A DNA stretch of 64,000 nucleotides from Liolophura sinensis (taxonomy: Eukaryota; Mollusca; Polyplacophora; Chitonida; Chitonidae), in the NCBI RefSeq assembly GCF_032854445.1, contig NC_088295.1:74988028-75052027 (forward strand). Direction: 5' to 3'. The notes under the pieces were generated by a model that was not told where the DNA came from, made no database searches, and saw only the letters and a list, made by a program, of their open reading frames with translations. Every line of letters starts with the position of its first letter. Position 1 is the stretch's first letter. Below are positions 9,510 to 21,945 of the stretch, one piece after another. A program made the translations under genes and the position numbers.

Positions 9510-11789
9510 ATAGCCCCATACAGAGTGTAGGTCAATTCTATACGCAGTAACTATGTATAGGAACTACAGTGTCCAAAACAATGTCTGTACGTTTTTATGG
9601 ATCACAGCCTAGTTCCAAAGGTAAATCTATATGTAATAACAATGGACAATGTATGTGTAGTTCCGTTAGCTGATTTGCCCAAAGGCCGTGACGCATGGCC
9701 TATATTCATGCCATGACATATATTTTACATGTGGGCATACACTGTCTAAGAGTCATGTACGTGTTGTCACGGTATTTACAATAAACTTTCTTCATGCCTT
9801 TATGTTTATGATCCGTTCTTAAACCAAGTCAGGCGTGGTTGTGTACAGATGTATAGGACAACAGAGGCGGCCTACTTTCTCTGTACTGTTTCTGTTTTTG
9901 TTTTTGTTGTTTTTTTAGGCATCGTGTATGCTACCTGTAACGGCCTACATATATTACGGAATGATAACACAAGCTTAGAGTAGAATGCAAGATAAAATCT
10001 CCAATATAGTTCATGTATAAGCTACATGAAGGGTTGGGAACAGGGGCAGGGTAGTGAACTGGATGCAAAATAATTGTCTGTAATCGAATCAGTTGAAATT
10101 TAATTAATAACAGAGCCTGTAGAAACTTCATAATTTTAGAAAGAAAAATACGTGCAAATACTTGTAAATTTTCATTTGATAGTATCAGGAAATGGAAGAG
10201 CCTATACATGTGATTTTTTTTTTCAAAAAAAAAAAAAGTCGATCGGCGCAAATCTAGTCGAATTTTTACCACTTTAGAGAATAGCCCAAAGAAGTATAGG
10301 CCTACCCTTCACAAGATATGCAACCTCGTCTGCATGTGCAGTTTGAACGTTTAAAATCGGTAAATATTACAACTTCTTCAAAATTAGGATTCATTTTAAC
10401 TCTTTAAATAGTACCGGTTCTATAAATTTGGGCTGTTCATGGAAAATGAAAAAACCAAAAAAACAAAAACAAAAACCAAAAAAAAACAAAACAAACAAAA
10501 ACAAACAAAAAAACAAAACAAAAACAAAAACAACCACCCCCTCCCCCCCCCCCCAAAAAAAAAACAAACAATCGATTTCAGTAGCGAATATGTTGTTTTT
10601 TGACAAAAACAGACAAACATATGTATAGCCTCTTTAGGCAAATTCATGTTTTTAATGTATGGTTAATTGTCGATCATCTCCGATGGACATATACGGCACC
10701 GGGTAAGTTTGTTACAGTTATTTATTAGTATTTTATTAAATAATATTTTTAATTTATATTATTAAGTGCCACAAAATCAATTTCAACAGGTGTTATATCA
10801 ATGTGTATGTTTTCAAATTATCCACAGCTCTAAAACTGCTTTCGTCACGTGGAAATTCACGATATAAGGTTTTTCCTGTAGGCCTATACACTGTGTAACG
10901 GTATATTATATGCTATATATTATCACCGATGAAACAAGGCAAAAATGCCCCGTAGCACGTACGTGAAGACTTGTATAATTATAATCTGTAGGCCAAGGCC
11001 TTCTTGCAGGCCAGCTTTCACTTCATGAAGCAATATTATGTTTTAATGTTTAAGGTGCGAAACCTTTGTTGTGTGACAGACTTCCTTTGGGATTGGTGCT
11101 GATAACCCCATGCTCAAGAGTTTTTCACTTACACATGTACACGTATACGACGATACCTCCAAACTATAAGCCGTAGCCGAAAAAGCGAGAGCTGGATTTG
11201 AGCAAGTGACCTCTTCGGTCAGTAGCGTGATGTTTGTAGCAAGCCAGGGCTTTAGAGGCCACTCTGGTTCACATTTAGCCAATAATCCAAGGGACTATAC
11301 TCGTCTATTTTTTGTTTGGCTGAATTATCTCTCTTTGTCTAGATATATATTTTTTTAGTGGCTTAATGTGAATTCCGACTAAGGTTTCGCAAGAGGAAGA
11401 TAAATGCAGTTTTCAATAAAATATTTCAAGGTCTGAGGATGCTATCAACGGCAAACCTTAGTTATTTAGGTCCATTCTGGGAAAATAGTCAAATAGGTTT
11501 TATATGCAGATTATAATATAATCTAAGAGGATTCAAACATGATAAAGTCCATATGGAATCAGTATCCAGTATTGCAGGCCTTGGCTGCATGGGTATACTC
11601 ATGAAGTATCCACAATAACGAGCAAAATCCTATCATTGAATTTCCAAAAAAAGAAAAAAAAAATGATAATAGGAAAAAGGCTAAAGGTGTATGATGAAAC
11701 AAAACACAGGACGGTGCGTTATTTATCGCCGGTATTTCAAGTTAGGGAAAGGTTTGATTTAAGCTTGAGCAACGTAAATACATTACCAT
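9510..11789. other. Non-coding, with A-rich/C-rich low complexity at ~10440-10575
   Basis: No gene supported. A CAAAAA-type tract with a C-homopolymer near 10540-10552 generates spurious lysine-rich and phenylalanine-rich open frames on both strands. Confidence 0.6.
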
Positions 11790-12057
11790 TATGTGTGTGT
11801 GTGCATATGATGTGTCTTCTTGTGGCAGGGCGAGTCCATGCCACAAAAGCGCTGCCGCCAATGAAGTACAATAGAACCAGACATGACACCCCACCCAGTT
11901 ACATTATACTGACACCAACCAGTCCTGTTTCCTTGCTCTAACCTCTCAGTGCTGAGCGACAAGTACCATTTTTAAAGCCTATGATTTGAGGTATGATTTG
12001 ATCCCGGGCCTCTAGACTTTGAGGCAGAGCTCTAACCATCAGACCGCCGAAGCGGTC
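11790..12057 (-). mobile_element. SINE family B copy, head intact
   Basis: Minus-strand head with box A TGATGGTTAGAGCTCTGCC and box B GGGATCAAATC, then the family B body including the TTCTTGTGGCAGGGCGAGTC segment (as seen on +). The terminal TTAAGTACGACG module is missing, so the 3' end is truncated. Confidence 0.75.
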
Positions 12058-12741
12058 GGCATAAGGGGTAGGCCCATTCCAATAATGTACATGTGGTCTC
12101 ACTTCTGTCGCAACGCATTAGTCTGATGCACATTTAATGACATTCAACAGCTGTTTTCTCAATAAATTTATCAATGTATTTATTATATAATGCTTTAAAA
12201 CTTACGAGGGTTCAGTGCATGATAAATTAATAAAGAGGTCAATCTTCTTTATTATTAATGCTTTTATTATTCATGAACATGCAAATTTTATCCTAGCCCT
12301 CTTTACGTACTGGCCAAGGGGAATGCTGTCCCCCCGGCCTTCCGCCTCCGTTGGCGGTATAGAGTGATTTAATCTTTATTTATTTGTTGTGTACCTAAAA
12401 AAAGCAGTCAGTTTTAATGAACTATAGATGTCACTGTACATCACCAAATGTACGCCTAAAAGTAACCGATCCAAGAAAGAATATCTGCTCATAGGTAAAC
12501 TCTTAACAAACGATCAATTCAAGGGAGGCTACTCCAAGGGACATACTCATTCCACAGTGGTTATGTCTGTCTCTGTGTACGGCATCTTTAACTGGTTATC
12601 GAATGAATGAATGAATAAATGTCTCACTGTGATTTAACACTGAAATAACTATACACGAGAGATAGCAAAGAACTGATTCAAAAGAATTTTATTTCAAATG
12701 TTTCACAAGTTATGTGGGCCGAAAATGGCTGAATGAAACGG
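12058..12741. other. Non-coding; possible retroelement end with (GAAT)n tail at ~12600-12620
   Basis: The segment ending TGGTTATCGAATGAATGAAT resembles the end of a SINE/LINE copy with a tetranucleotide tail; a second (GAAT)n end lies at about 20757-20775. The family is not identified. Confidence 0.35.
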
Positions 12742-12867
12742 TATTTATTTATTTATTTATTTATTTCACTGATGTCTTACGCTGTGCTCAAAAATGTTTC
12801 AGAAATACAGGAAACAGGGCAGGGACATATGGAAACCCGCGACCATCCCAACGTTGCAGACCTGCCA
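12742..12867 (-). mobile_element. SINE family A, diverged copy
   Basis: Plus strand starts with (TTTA)n, then a diverged 3' module (GATGTCTTACGCTGTGCTCA) and a body remnant with CCCGCGACCATCC. It ends near the usual head/body boundary. Confidence 0.65.
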
Positions 12868-15597
12868 ATTTACTACCCTAGAGGAACCGTGTTGTATTTA
12901 ACTGTTTGACAGTTTAAACCAATAAAGTTTAATTTTTACAGGTACATGTACTTGTCTAAACACAATTTCCCGAAATATCTTCGATAAATTGTAAAACACA
13001 TGTATATGTATGCGCTGAATGTCGCGAAGGTAATATCTACGGGGGCTACATGCGTTTAATCCAATACAATTCTACACGTGCTGACCTAATCAAGTTAAAA
13101 TAATTTTCTTGATATCACGTGAAATATCTCTATATCATTTCTATCCCGGAATAACACTGCACGGCCGTCAGCACATGTTAACACATGCAGGTGTTGTGTG
13201 TTAAGATCTGACAGCATCGTTCTCACGAATAAGACACCAAAGGCTTATCTAGGTAAATAATAAATTGATTTGACTCACTGACCTACCAACTTCCCGCTTA
13301 ATTTTCAGATAGGGAATGAAACAGTTTCGTTTCGGGCTCAGTACTAGTCTTTTATTTGCGGCCATCTTCACAACAAAACACCTGTCAGCGTTTGAAGGAG
13401 AAGACCGAAGCTAATGACGCATTATCGACACATTACAGGGAGTTGGGTTTGTTGTAAACAAGGTGCTGAGACACATCTCCCAACTCCATTATGTCAGCCC
13501 CTGTAATTGTGTGATCGAGTTGCACGTTTAGTCATTACAGTCCGGGCTTGATGGACGGAGTATAGTCACGCAATGATCATCCGGGTACTTAGAGGCCGAC
13601 ACACACGTTCTATAACTACCGATCATTCCCAAAGGTACCCAGATCGTGTTTACTCTATAGGCCTACTATAACTGCATGCCACTTCTGCCATTTTAGTTCC
13701 CACCAGCAGCTCTTTAAGAGAGGACAGCAATGTTGTTTGTGCTGTTTCTCTTGTGGATGGTGCCCTCCTTGTGCTTTACCGTTTGCGCAAATAAAAAGCA
13801 CTTCTTCGTCGCTTTTCAAAACACAGCGCTGAGTTTTATATTGTTTGAACCTGGAAAAGACATCGCAAACACGACGTCGTATTTAGGTTGTGTGTCGAGT
13901 TTTGAGGATTGATACAAGCGGTTTTTCGTGGCCCAAACACAACCCCATGGTCACTCTTTTGTTGGTAACGACATACATATAACAAGAAAACATTATATTC
14001 GAGAAATGGCAATTGCTATGTCAAGTTCTTTTATCTTTCATACTTATCATGACGGTTTCTTTGTTTGGTTTTGTTCGCTTCGATGTCACTTTTATTTAAT
14101 GGTATTCCTCTAAAGCTCAGATTAAAAAACAAAGCAATCAATTTCCAATTTGATTGGATGGATAATCTTGCTTTCTTGTTAAAGTAGACGAGAGTTCAAA
14201 TCCGGATCTGGTCTTGTGTTCTCAACCTTATCATATTCGGTATTTGTTTTCGTATGGTTAGAAGATTTTATTAATGGTCCGACTCATCTTAGGTCGATCG
14301 TTTGTATGGAATTGAGACAACGAAATACTGAAAAAAATATTCTATAAATTTGTAAATGAATCCTTTGCAGTTTGCAAACATTGAATTATATTCCCCCTTT
14401 CTTTACTAAACAAAAAGTCCCTTTCATCAATAACGCGTCAGTTTCTGACAACAAACAAAACAAAAAGCAAAAAACAAAAAGCAAACATCAAAGAAACAAG
14501 TAAAAAAAACTGAAAACAAAACCAAACCACATAGCTCAGTTAAACAACGTTTAACAACACACAAAGTTCGGGCTCAGCCCTGGCCTTGGAGAGTGAACTT
14601 GTAGATTCGCCGATCTCACCGTTTGCCGGGCCTTAGTGACAATAACCAGTCGACATGGACCGTTTGTGCCGTCTAACGTTCCTTAAAGACCACTTGTCGC
14701 AATTTTATTGTACGTCATATACATTTGGGAAATTCACCAGTGACTTGTCAAAGGTGGGTGGTTTGCGCTAGACAGTCCGGTTTCTTTAACCAATAAATTG
14801 TGTTAAATAACAATCAAATAAAAAGACAAATAAACAGGGATACAGTGTGGTACACACTTTGGCATCAACCAGAGACTCGGGAAGGGATCAAGCTGTATGG
14901 GCTACATTTATAATTCTAGTTGCTGAGTTTTATATTTTCCTCGTCGGCTTGGACCCGAACTTATAATCGATTGCGGAGCCTAGAGAAGCAGACCTAATGG
15001 GCCTTTCAGTCCCACGTTATACCCGCTTATGTACACACTTAAAGTTTGCACTTGAAGCTCACCTTAAACCACAATCAATTGGTGGTTTTAATCTGGCACC
15101 TGCGCTCTGGGCAATAAAATATTGAAAGTTCCTTTAAACTCATCGATTGCCACCCTCGGATTGGCCATTTGTTAAAAAAGCTCTGGGTCGTTTTTCAGCG
15201 ATTATGTAAGGTAGATTTACTCTATCCACGGTAACACAATGACACTAAATTCTGTATATGTTCACTGTCTTTCTAACGCTCCCTATGCCTCGATGCACTG
15301 ATTACAGACCTTGTTCCTTTGATCCTCGTGGACCTGTGAGAGAACCACGCCGACCAGATCACGGTCATCATGAACTTGTCTGACGTCCTCTAGATCTGTG
15401 GGCTAACTACTGTATGACAACAGTGTTATGGATAGCAATGTCCACCATCCATTTACTAATCAGACAGTTAGAGTTAGTGACAGTTAGAGCCTTTATTAAT
15501 CGATTCCTTTACTGTAAATCTATAGTTGCGAATTCGCGTTGTGCGTTCGTCCATTCATTATATGGCGCTAAGCAAAAACCACTAGAACTATTGTAAC
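12868..15597. other. Non-coding, no gene supported
   Basis: Only short open frames without family resemblance. It includes an A-rich stretch near 14445-14530. Confidence 0.6.
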
Positions 15598-15599
15598 TA

Positions 15600-15790
15600 T
15601 AGTAGTAGTACACACAAAAACACTTGTGTTGAAATCTAACACAACTTGTGTTCTTTCATTCAACACAGAAATGTGTCACCCCAACAGAAAGCTGTGTTAA
15701 ATAAATGTGTTACAAAATAATAAAACGTAAACAAGACCTTGTGTTGAGATTTTCACATGTGACACAAGACGTAACGTTTTTTTGTGGTAG
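15600..15790. repeat. TGTGTT/AACACA inverted-repeat cluster
   Basis: Many alternating copies of TTGTGTTGA and CAACACA-type words in both orientations give a fold-back-rich segment. It could be a MITE-like relic, but I could not define terminal repeats or target-site duplications. Confidence 0.4.
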
Positions 15791-15801
15791 TATAGGTACC
15801 A

Positions 15802-15942
15802 ATATTTATTTATTTATTTATTTGATTGATTGAATATCTCACTTATACGACTGCAGCCAGCATTATGGTGGGAGAAAACCGGGCAGAGATACGGGGAAAA
15901 CCCGCGACCACCCACAGGCTGCTGCCAGACCTTCCCACGCAC
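15802..15942 (-). mobile_element. SINE family A, headless copy
   Basis: On + it begins with (TTTA)n and continues through GGCCAGCATTATGGTGGGAG-like sequence, ACCGGGCAGAG and CCCGCGACCACCC. It stops at GACCTTCCCACGC, the recurrent head/body boundary. The usual ~25 bases with the TTTTACGCCGTACTCAAG module are partly deleted. Confidence 0.8.
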
Positions 15943-16377
15943 ATTATGATAACAATAGTAACAGTAGTAGTACTAAGAGTATATTAGTTGTAGTATTGCT
16001 ATTAATGTTTTAACAATTATTGCTACGATTATTATTGGCGTACCTAAAACGTTTAAGTAAATGGAACAGGTGTCGATCGCTATAATCAGCTATAGCTTTG
16101 CTTTGGATGAGCAGAAAGCTCTGTAGTACTCGTGCCATTATCCACGCAGTGCAGTGTGCATTTCCTCTTGCACTTAACGATATGTAATATATATGTATAC
16201 AGACGACCTGGATTCCATTATTCTGAGAAATTATCTTTTATACAACACTTTCTATTCAGATTTTTTTGGTTAACTTTTTAGCTTGGTAATGCGTCCTTTG
16301 AGCTTGGAAAAAAAAGCCTTTGTTTTAATTGGATTGTTTTAATATTATAAGATATTTAGTTAGAAGAAAGTCATGCA
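15943..16377. other. Non-coding, nothing recognised
   Basis: AT-rich with TAG/TAA trinucleotide patches; no gene or element defined. Confidence 0.6.
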
Positions 16378-16524
16378 ACACAACACAATAACCAATATAT
16401 CCAACAACACAACGACATGTGATATTCACAACACAGCGACAAGTGAGGTTCAAAACACAATGACAAGTGATATCCACAACACAATGACAAGTCATATCCA
16501 CAACACAATAACAAATGATATCCT
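16378..16524. repeat. 24-bp minisatellite, ~6 copies
   Basis: The unit CACAACACAATGACAAGTGA plus TATC repeats about six times with substitutions; the last three units are exactly 24 bp long. Confidence 0.8.
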
Positions 16525-18504
16525 TCCTAGTTTAAAAATGTAACAGTTTTTGTGTTGTCGACTGTCAGATGATTGAACTACGGGAGCCGCCTGTTCAATG
16601 GCCAGGACAGATCTTGAAATTGGTCTCATTCTAATGCAAAGTAAACAGCAATTAATTTTAAACTAAAGTAGATACCGGGTTTATACTTCCTGCATGTAAC
16701 ATAGTTTCTGAACAACATTCTCAGAACTACTTACACGTCACGACGTTCCAAAATCCATCAGGAAGAAAAACGAAACTCAAACAATAAAGTCAACACACGA
16801 ATGGGATTATAAAAGACAATCGAACGACGTACTAATCAGCTAAACAACCAATCAAGACAAACAGCAAAATATACGTCAAGTAAAAGTATTAGACAACTAA
16901 CGAATTACCTTAACTAAATAACACGAATCAGCCAACGTTGATCAAGAAAACATAAAGCAAAATTGGAAAAAGGGAAAAGAATAATTAATATGACGTTGAG
17001 CATGCAAAGATGAGGTTGCAGCGGATTCTATGGACATCATGACTCTTTTGGAATTTAACCTATGCTCGTACATGTACTTGTATAATGACGAATCCACGTC
17101 ATAAACCACTCAGCAATAAAGATGTGTCAGGATTAGGGTTTGCTTCTTTTAGTTTTCCGCACATTATAAATACTCCTACCACACATATTAAGAGCTACAG
17201 TAATTAACTATATAGTCACGCTATACAAGACTGTGTTTAATTAATTCGCTGTTCACGTGACTTACATGTATATTTCCAATGTCCAAGTATACTGTTACTC
17301 TATACTTTGCACTGAAATACTCCGTTGCATAAATTTCAGCAATTAAGGTCTTAAATTATTTAAGTCGCAAACATATTTTAGCACTTGTACACGACAAAAA
17401 ATTCCAATCATTGCTTAGGCGACATACTTTTTTACATATAAATTGCGGGTATATGACGCAGTTCCCTTAATTGGGATTATCCATGCACAAAAATTAAAAT
17501 CCCTCTTTCAATACATGATATACATTGTATTTTTCTTGCTGTTTAATTCAATTAGTGAGTGCGGGTCAGTTTAGTGGTTTACCGTATATATAGTAAAAGG
17601 TATAATACCTTCAATTGAGAAATATATGGGAGGTCCGGCTTGCACGCTGTGTGGGCTAGTCAATAGTTATGAACCTTCGCCTTTCATCTTTAATTGCTTT
17701 CTCTGTAGACAAGAAGAAAAATTAGAATCCTTCCAGAAAGCAGACACTGTTAATTGCATTGGCATAAAAACCTCAGTACATTTGCACGATATCGGAATTT
17801 GTAATAAGTAATGAATATTCAATCATCGGATTGTTCCAGATAACGCGTGTTCTGATTGGCCACATTATCACGCGGCGCAAGCATCTTTTAACGAAAAAAA
17901 ATTGATTGGGCAGAGATATTTCTGCTGTCTTGTAATTGGGAAAGTTCTTTGTTTTGATACGGGGTAGATATCTCAGGCTGGTTGGTTAGAAGACATGCTT
18001 ATCGGTTCATCGGATGATTAAGCGGTCCCATTATAGTTTATTAATTATAAGTTAGCCTAACTGTGTATTGTGTATACGACAAATATATACGTGGTGCTAT
18101 TGAAGTTTTGTCAGTAAAAAATAAAGTTACTTATTCGTGTAACATTTTCTGTTATAATTAACGTAAAACAAATATAAAAAGAAATGCAAGAGTATTTATT
18201 AATATCATAACGAATTCACACATATACATCAGCTGTACCACGAACAGATTATATATAAGTATATAATATATTCACAATATATTTATGTATTACCCGCTTC
18301 ATCGTGCTCATGAACGTGAATCGTATTCCATACAATATGGCATATGTACTTATTATACTTCTAGAACATACACATCCAGAGGAAACGACTAAAATCGGGA
18401 AGAAAATGCATATTTCTCTTTATATTTTATTCACTGATGCCTTTGCCGGTTTACTCACAAAATTCATATTGTTTGCATGGGAAAATATTGCCGTTTGATT
18501 AGTA
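16525..18504. other. Non-coding, no gene supported
   Basis: AT-rich. A GC-richer patch at about 17815-17900 carries homeodomain-like and CCAAT-like words (for example TGATTGGCC) and could be regulatory, but nothing stronger is visible. Confidence 0.5.
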
Positions 18505-18785
18505 ATATATATTGACACATGGCAAGCAGTATTTTGCGGTTTGGCTGACAGTATACAGTCATTGGACTTACCTACAGTATATTGCTGTTTGGCTGGCAGT
18601 ATATTACCAACTGACTGACAATATATTGTCTCTTGTTTTGACTGGCAGTATATTGCCGTTTGGCAAGGGGGGCAATATTTGCCATTAACATGCAGTAGGC
18701 CTATTATCCTTAGGCTGGCAGTATATATATTACAGCTTGATTGTCAGTATATTGCCGTGTGTTCAGCATATATTGTCTTTTTCTG
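18505..18785. repeat. Degenerate tandem repeat, TGGCAGTATATTGCCGTT-like unit
   Basis: About eight irregularly spaced variants of GGCTGGCAGTATATTGCCG, with intervals of roughly 25-45 bp. Confidence 0.7.
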
Positions 18786-19359
18786 GAAGAATTTTCTGCT
18801 CGGTTGGCGGTGTAGTGCGAGAAAAGAGTAATGTAAACAATGACATATTTAACCGTGTATGCAAATTTCTTTTAAGTCAGATTTGGCATTTTTCACATCT
18901 AAAGCGTGAAGTGATAGAAATGTATAGGTTTTAGTAATATAATTTAATGCAGGACTTTTATTAACAATTATAATTTATTACACTAATTTAAAAAGGAAAA
19001 AATCATTATTATATCTTTATTGTATTGTAAGTGCTACTTATTTTCCTCATAAAGTGCAAAGAAGTTTATGTCAAGCACTATTTATTTTCTTTGTTGCAAA
19101 TTTAATTCTATAATTGTTTTCAGGATTCTCCACAGGTTTAGTGCTATCCTACTAAGAAAATGTTACATGAAGATATAAACGAGGAAAGGCTTATTTATTT
19201 GGATGAATATTACCTTTGCCTGAAAAAATTAAAGGTATGTGTAATTCACTGATCTCACCTTTATTGTAATTGTGTCAATAAAATGAGAAACTATTCCATC
19301 TTTATAAAGAACATTTGCCGACTGAAGAAATGACGTGTTAGCTTTCATCTAGGTATGCA

Positions 19360-19630
19360 TCATATATATATATATATACATGGTTGGAGTTTAATTTAAC
19401 ATTTCTTCAACGAGGAGTCATTAGGTGTATGTAACTATACTGTGTCTTCTTGTGATAGGGCGAGTCCAACCCACGAAAGTGATGCCGCCACTGTAGCATG
19501 ATGCCGAAGACACTAGACATGACACTCCATGCAGTCACATTATACTGACACCGGGCCAACCAGTCATGTTTCCTTGCTCAACTCTCTCAGTGCTGAGCGC
19601 CAAACGTGGCAGCGGCAAGAACCAGTTTTA
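19360..19630 (-). mobile_element. SINE family B, head-truncated copy
   Basis: On + shows GGAGTTTAATTTAAC (degenerate 3' module), TGTGTCTTCTTGTGATAGGG, the ACACCGGGCCAACCAGTCAT core and CTCAGTGCTGAGCGCCAA. The tRNA-derived head is absent and there is an (AT)n run at the tail side. Confidence 0.75.
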
Positions 19631-20445
19631 CTGTTCTGTAACATTGGTATAATGCACCAAACATTTTATGAGAGACCGTCATCATTCTCGAAAATTTGAA
19701 CATGTGTGTTAAACACCGATTTTTAACTCGTATGCATGTCATGAAATTGTTTCAATTCATGTGTATGCCTAAAACGGGCCCAAATTCAAGGTAGCTGTGA
19801 CCGAACACAAAACGTCGATGTCGCCTTACATGCTGGACCCTCTGTAAGTGAATGGCCAATGTTAAAAGATATAGAATGTCAAAGTTTGACCAGCCAACAG
19901 CTAGACTCGGCAATTTAGTGGCAGCCAGAAAAACAAAAAATTTGAAAGGGTTAAAAGAACTCATGCATTCGATGTTTATTGACTCAACGTGGATCTTGTG
20001 TATAACACGTGCACAGTTCTTTCTGACGTAATATCAATAAAAGAGCTGCATGAAAGAGACACGGTGGGTCATAAATTTTAAAGTAATTAACCGGGTGACA
20101 CACTCTTCAAATTGACCATGTAAGTTTATGGTTAAAGGCATTCGGTGAGAAAAATTCATTTAAAAAATTAAATCAAAGTGAGTTGACACTTTATCAGGTA
20201 AGAGGCTTTTATACCGAACGAAATGTTGCACGAGACAAGCTATATGGCAGATTATTTAGACGTGAGGGACGAATATATAGGAACAACACTATATCAATGA
20301 TAAGGTAAGAAACGTAAGAGAATTGCTAAGAAGCAAATACATTTGAGAGAGTTGTTTTTTTAAATAGTTATTATAATTATTTAGATGTTTGCCTATAACT
20401 TACGTCTCGTGTAAGTGTCACATCTTCTGTTTCACGTGCTTTATG
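19631..20445. other. Non-coding, nothing recognised
   Basis: No gene, SINE or tandem repeat seen; short open frames only. Confidence 0.6.
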
Positions 20446-20557
20446 TTTTTATTTGACTGATTGGTGTTTTACGCCGTACTCAAGAATATTTAACCCATGC
20501 GACGGACAGAACCCGGGGCAAACCCACGACCATCCTCAGGTTGCTGTAAGACCTTTT
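20446..20557 (-). mobile_element. SINE family A, headless copy with internal deletion
   Basis: On + it has TGGTGTTTTACGCCGTACTC, then CCCGGGGCAAACCCACGACC and TTGCTGTAAGACC, ending at the recurrent head/body boundary. The GGCCAGCATTATGG segment is deleted. Confidence 0.75.
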
Positions 20558-21901
20558 TGTGCTTTAAAGCAAAAGTTTGCGCTAGCGCTGACCATAATTT
20601 TTACTATCCAAGGAACACTTACAGTGTCATTGTGTGTACGATCTCATATTTTACCTATCCACTTTTCAATAATATTTCGATTGTTAGAGGTGTCTCGACA
20701 GTTTCATCCATGGATCGCTGTGCAGTCCATATTTCAGTGGGGGGATTTAGGTACTTGAAATGAATGAATGAATTATGACTTAATGCCACATTCTCAGTAT
20801 TGCAGCCATGCACATATATCATGTATGACTGTATAGTAATTTGAATGTTAGATAAATTGCTAAAATTAAATCAATCACAAGCAAGTTATTGATTGCTTTC
20901 TTGATTTATTAATCTCTTGTAGCATGTACTATGATTAATATGAGGGCGTGCATGTATGTATGTATATTGACGATAAATGTATGAGGCGGCCTCCAAATTA
21001 CCAAACATAGTATGATCGCGCCTGGTAAAAGATTTCGGCCCTCTTCAGAACGCTAGCTATTGATGTCATTTTACCTCAGAAATAGTGTACAACCATTCAC
21101 ACCGGACGGTCGTGGTTTTGCTTTTAATCTATTCCTATCGATACCGCGTTTTGAGCGTGTAAAGCGTGGGCAAATATGTGATTTATCGATGTAGCCTGTA
21201 TCCTACAGAATCGAAGCCTGTCGTGATTAAATCAGTTAATTATTTGATAAGAATATTTATATACTATATAGTGCGTTTGATCTATCATCAGTGTCCCACT
21301 CCGTTGTGATTATCCACATCTGTGAAAACCTAATTTGGGATTTTAGCTGGATGTGCAGGGTTCGTTATATACTGAGTAGAACTTTGTATGTCGAAAACAA
21401 TCAAATTACCCCAAATCAAATGGAGTTCTGAAACTGCACGATTGAAATATGAAATGTACAAATTGTTAAACTTTCCTCATTTCATTAATTCTTGTAAAAA
21501 TGAAATAAAGAACTCAAGAACCATTCACAGGTTCAACATTTCTTCATTACCAGACATATCATTGCATGGTGACAACTGATATTGTCTTGAAAATCATCTA
21601 TTTAGACAATCATATGATCTGTTTTCATTTTTTCTGTGCTAGGTAAAGTGTCATTTTGACCCAGCAGTATAAATACTCTATATTACAAGACGTTTAGAAT
21701 GCCAGGATAAATGTTAAACTATAGCCTTCATTAAGATCATATTGATTTCTGGAAAGTAGATAGCTTGTCTTTGAATGCAACTTACAACTCTTATTACTAA
21801 TCATACAATGTAGTTTTATATTATAATTTATAATAAAACAGTAATTATGTTGACCCTTATATATTTACCCAAGGCACATTGTTTATTAATGTGTTGATTT
21901 G
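20558..21901. other. Non-coding; (GAAT)n-tailed end at ~20700-20775
   Basis: Directly after the SINE A copy, a second repeat end TACTTGAAATGAATGAATGA is seen. The rest shows no supported feature. Confidence 0.45.
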
Positions 21902-21945
21902 ATATTCAAGAGTATGGCGTAAAATACTAATCAAATAAATAAATA
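21902..21945 (+). mobile_element. SINE family A, 3' terminus only
   Basis: About 44 bases: TATTCAAGAGTATGGCGTAA followed by ATCAAATAAATAAAT. A further body-like word (GGCGATCAGCATTATGGGAG) lies at about 21977-21996 in the opposite orientation. Confidence 0.55.

Noticed and set aside
10391-10647. Phe- and Lys-rich open frames
   Set aside because: Products of the A-rich/C-rich low-complexity tract.
13439-13497. GGAGTTGGG / CCCAACTCC inverted repeat
   Set aside because: Arms of only nine bases with a long loop; expected by chance in a window this size.
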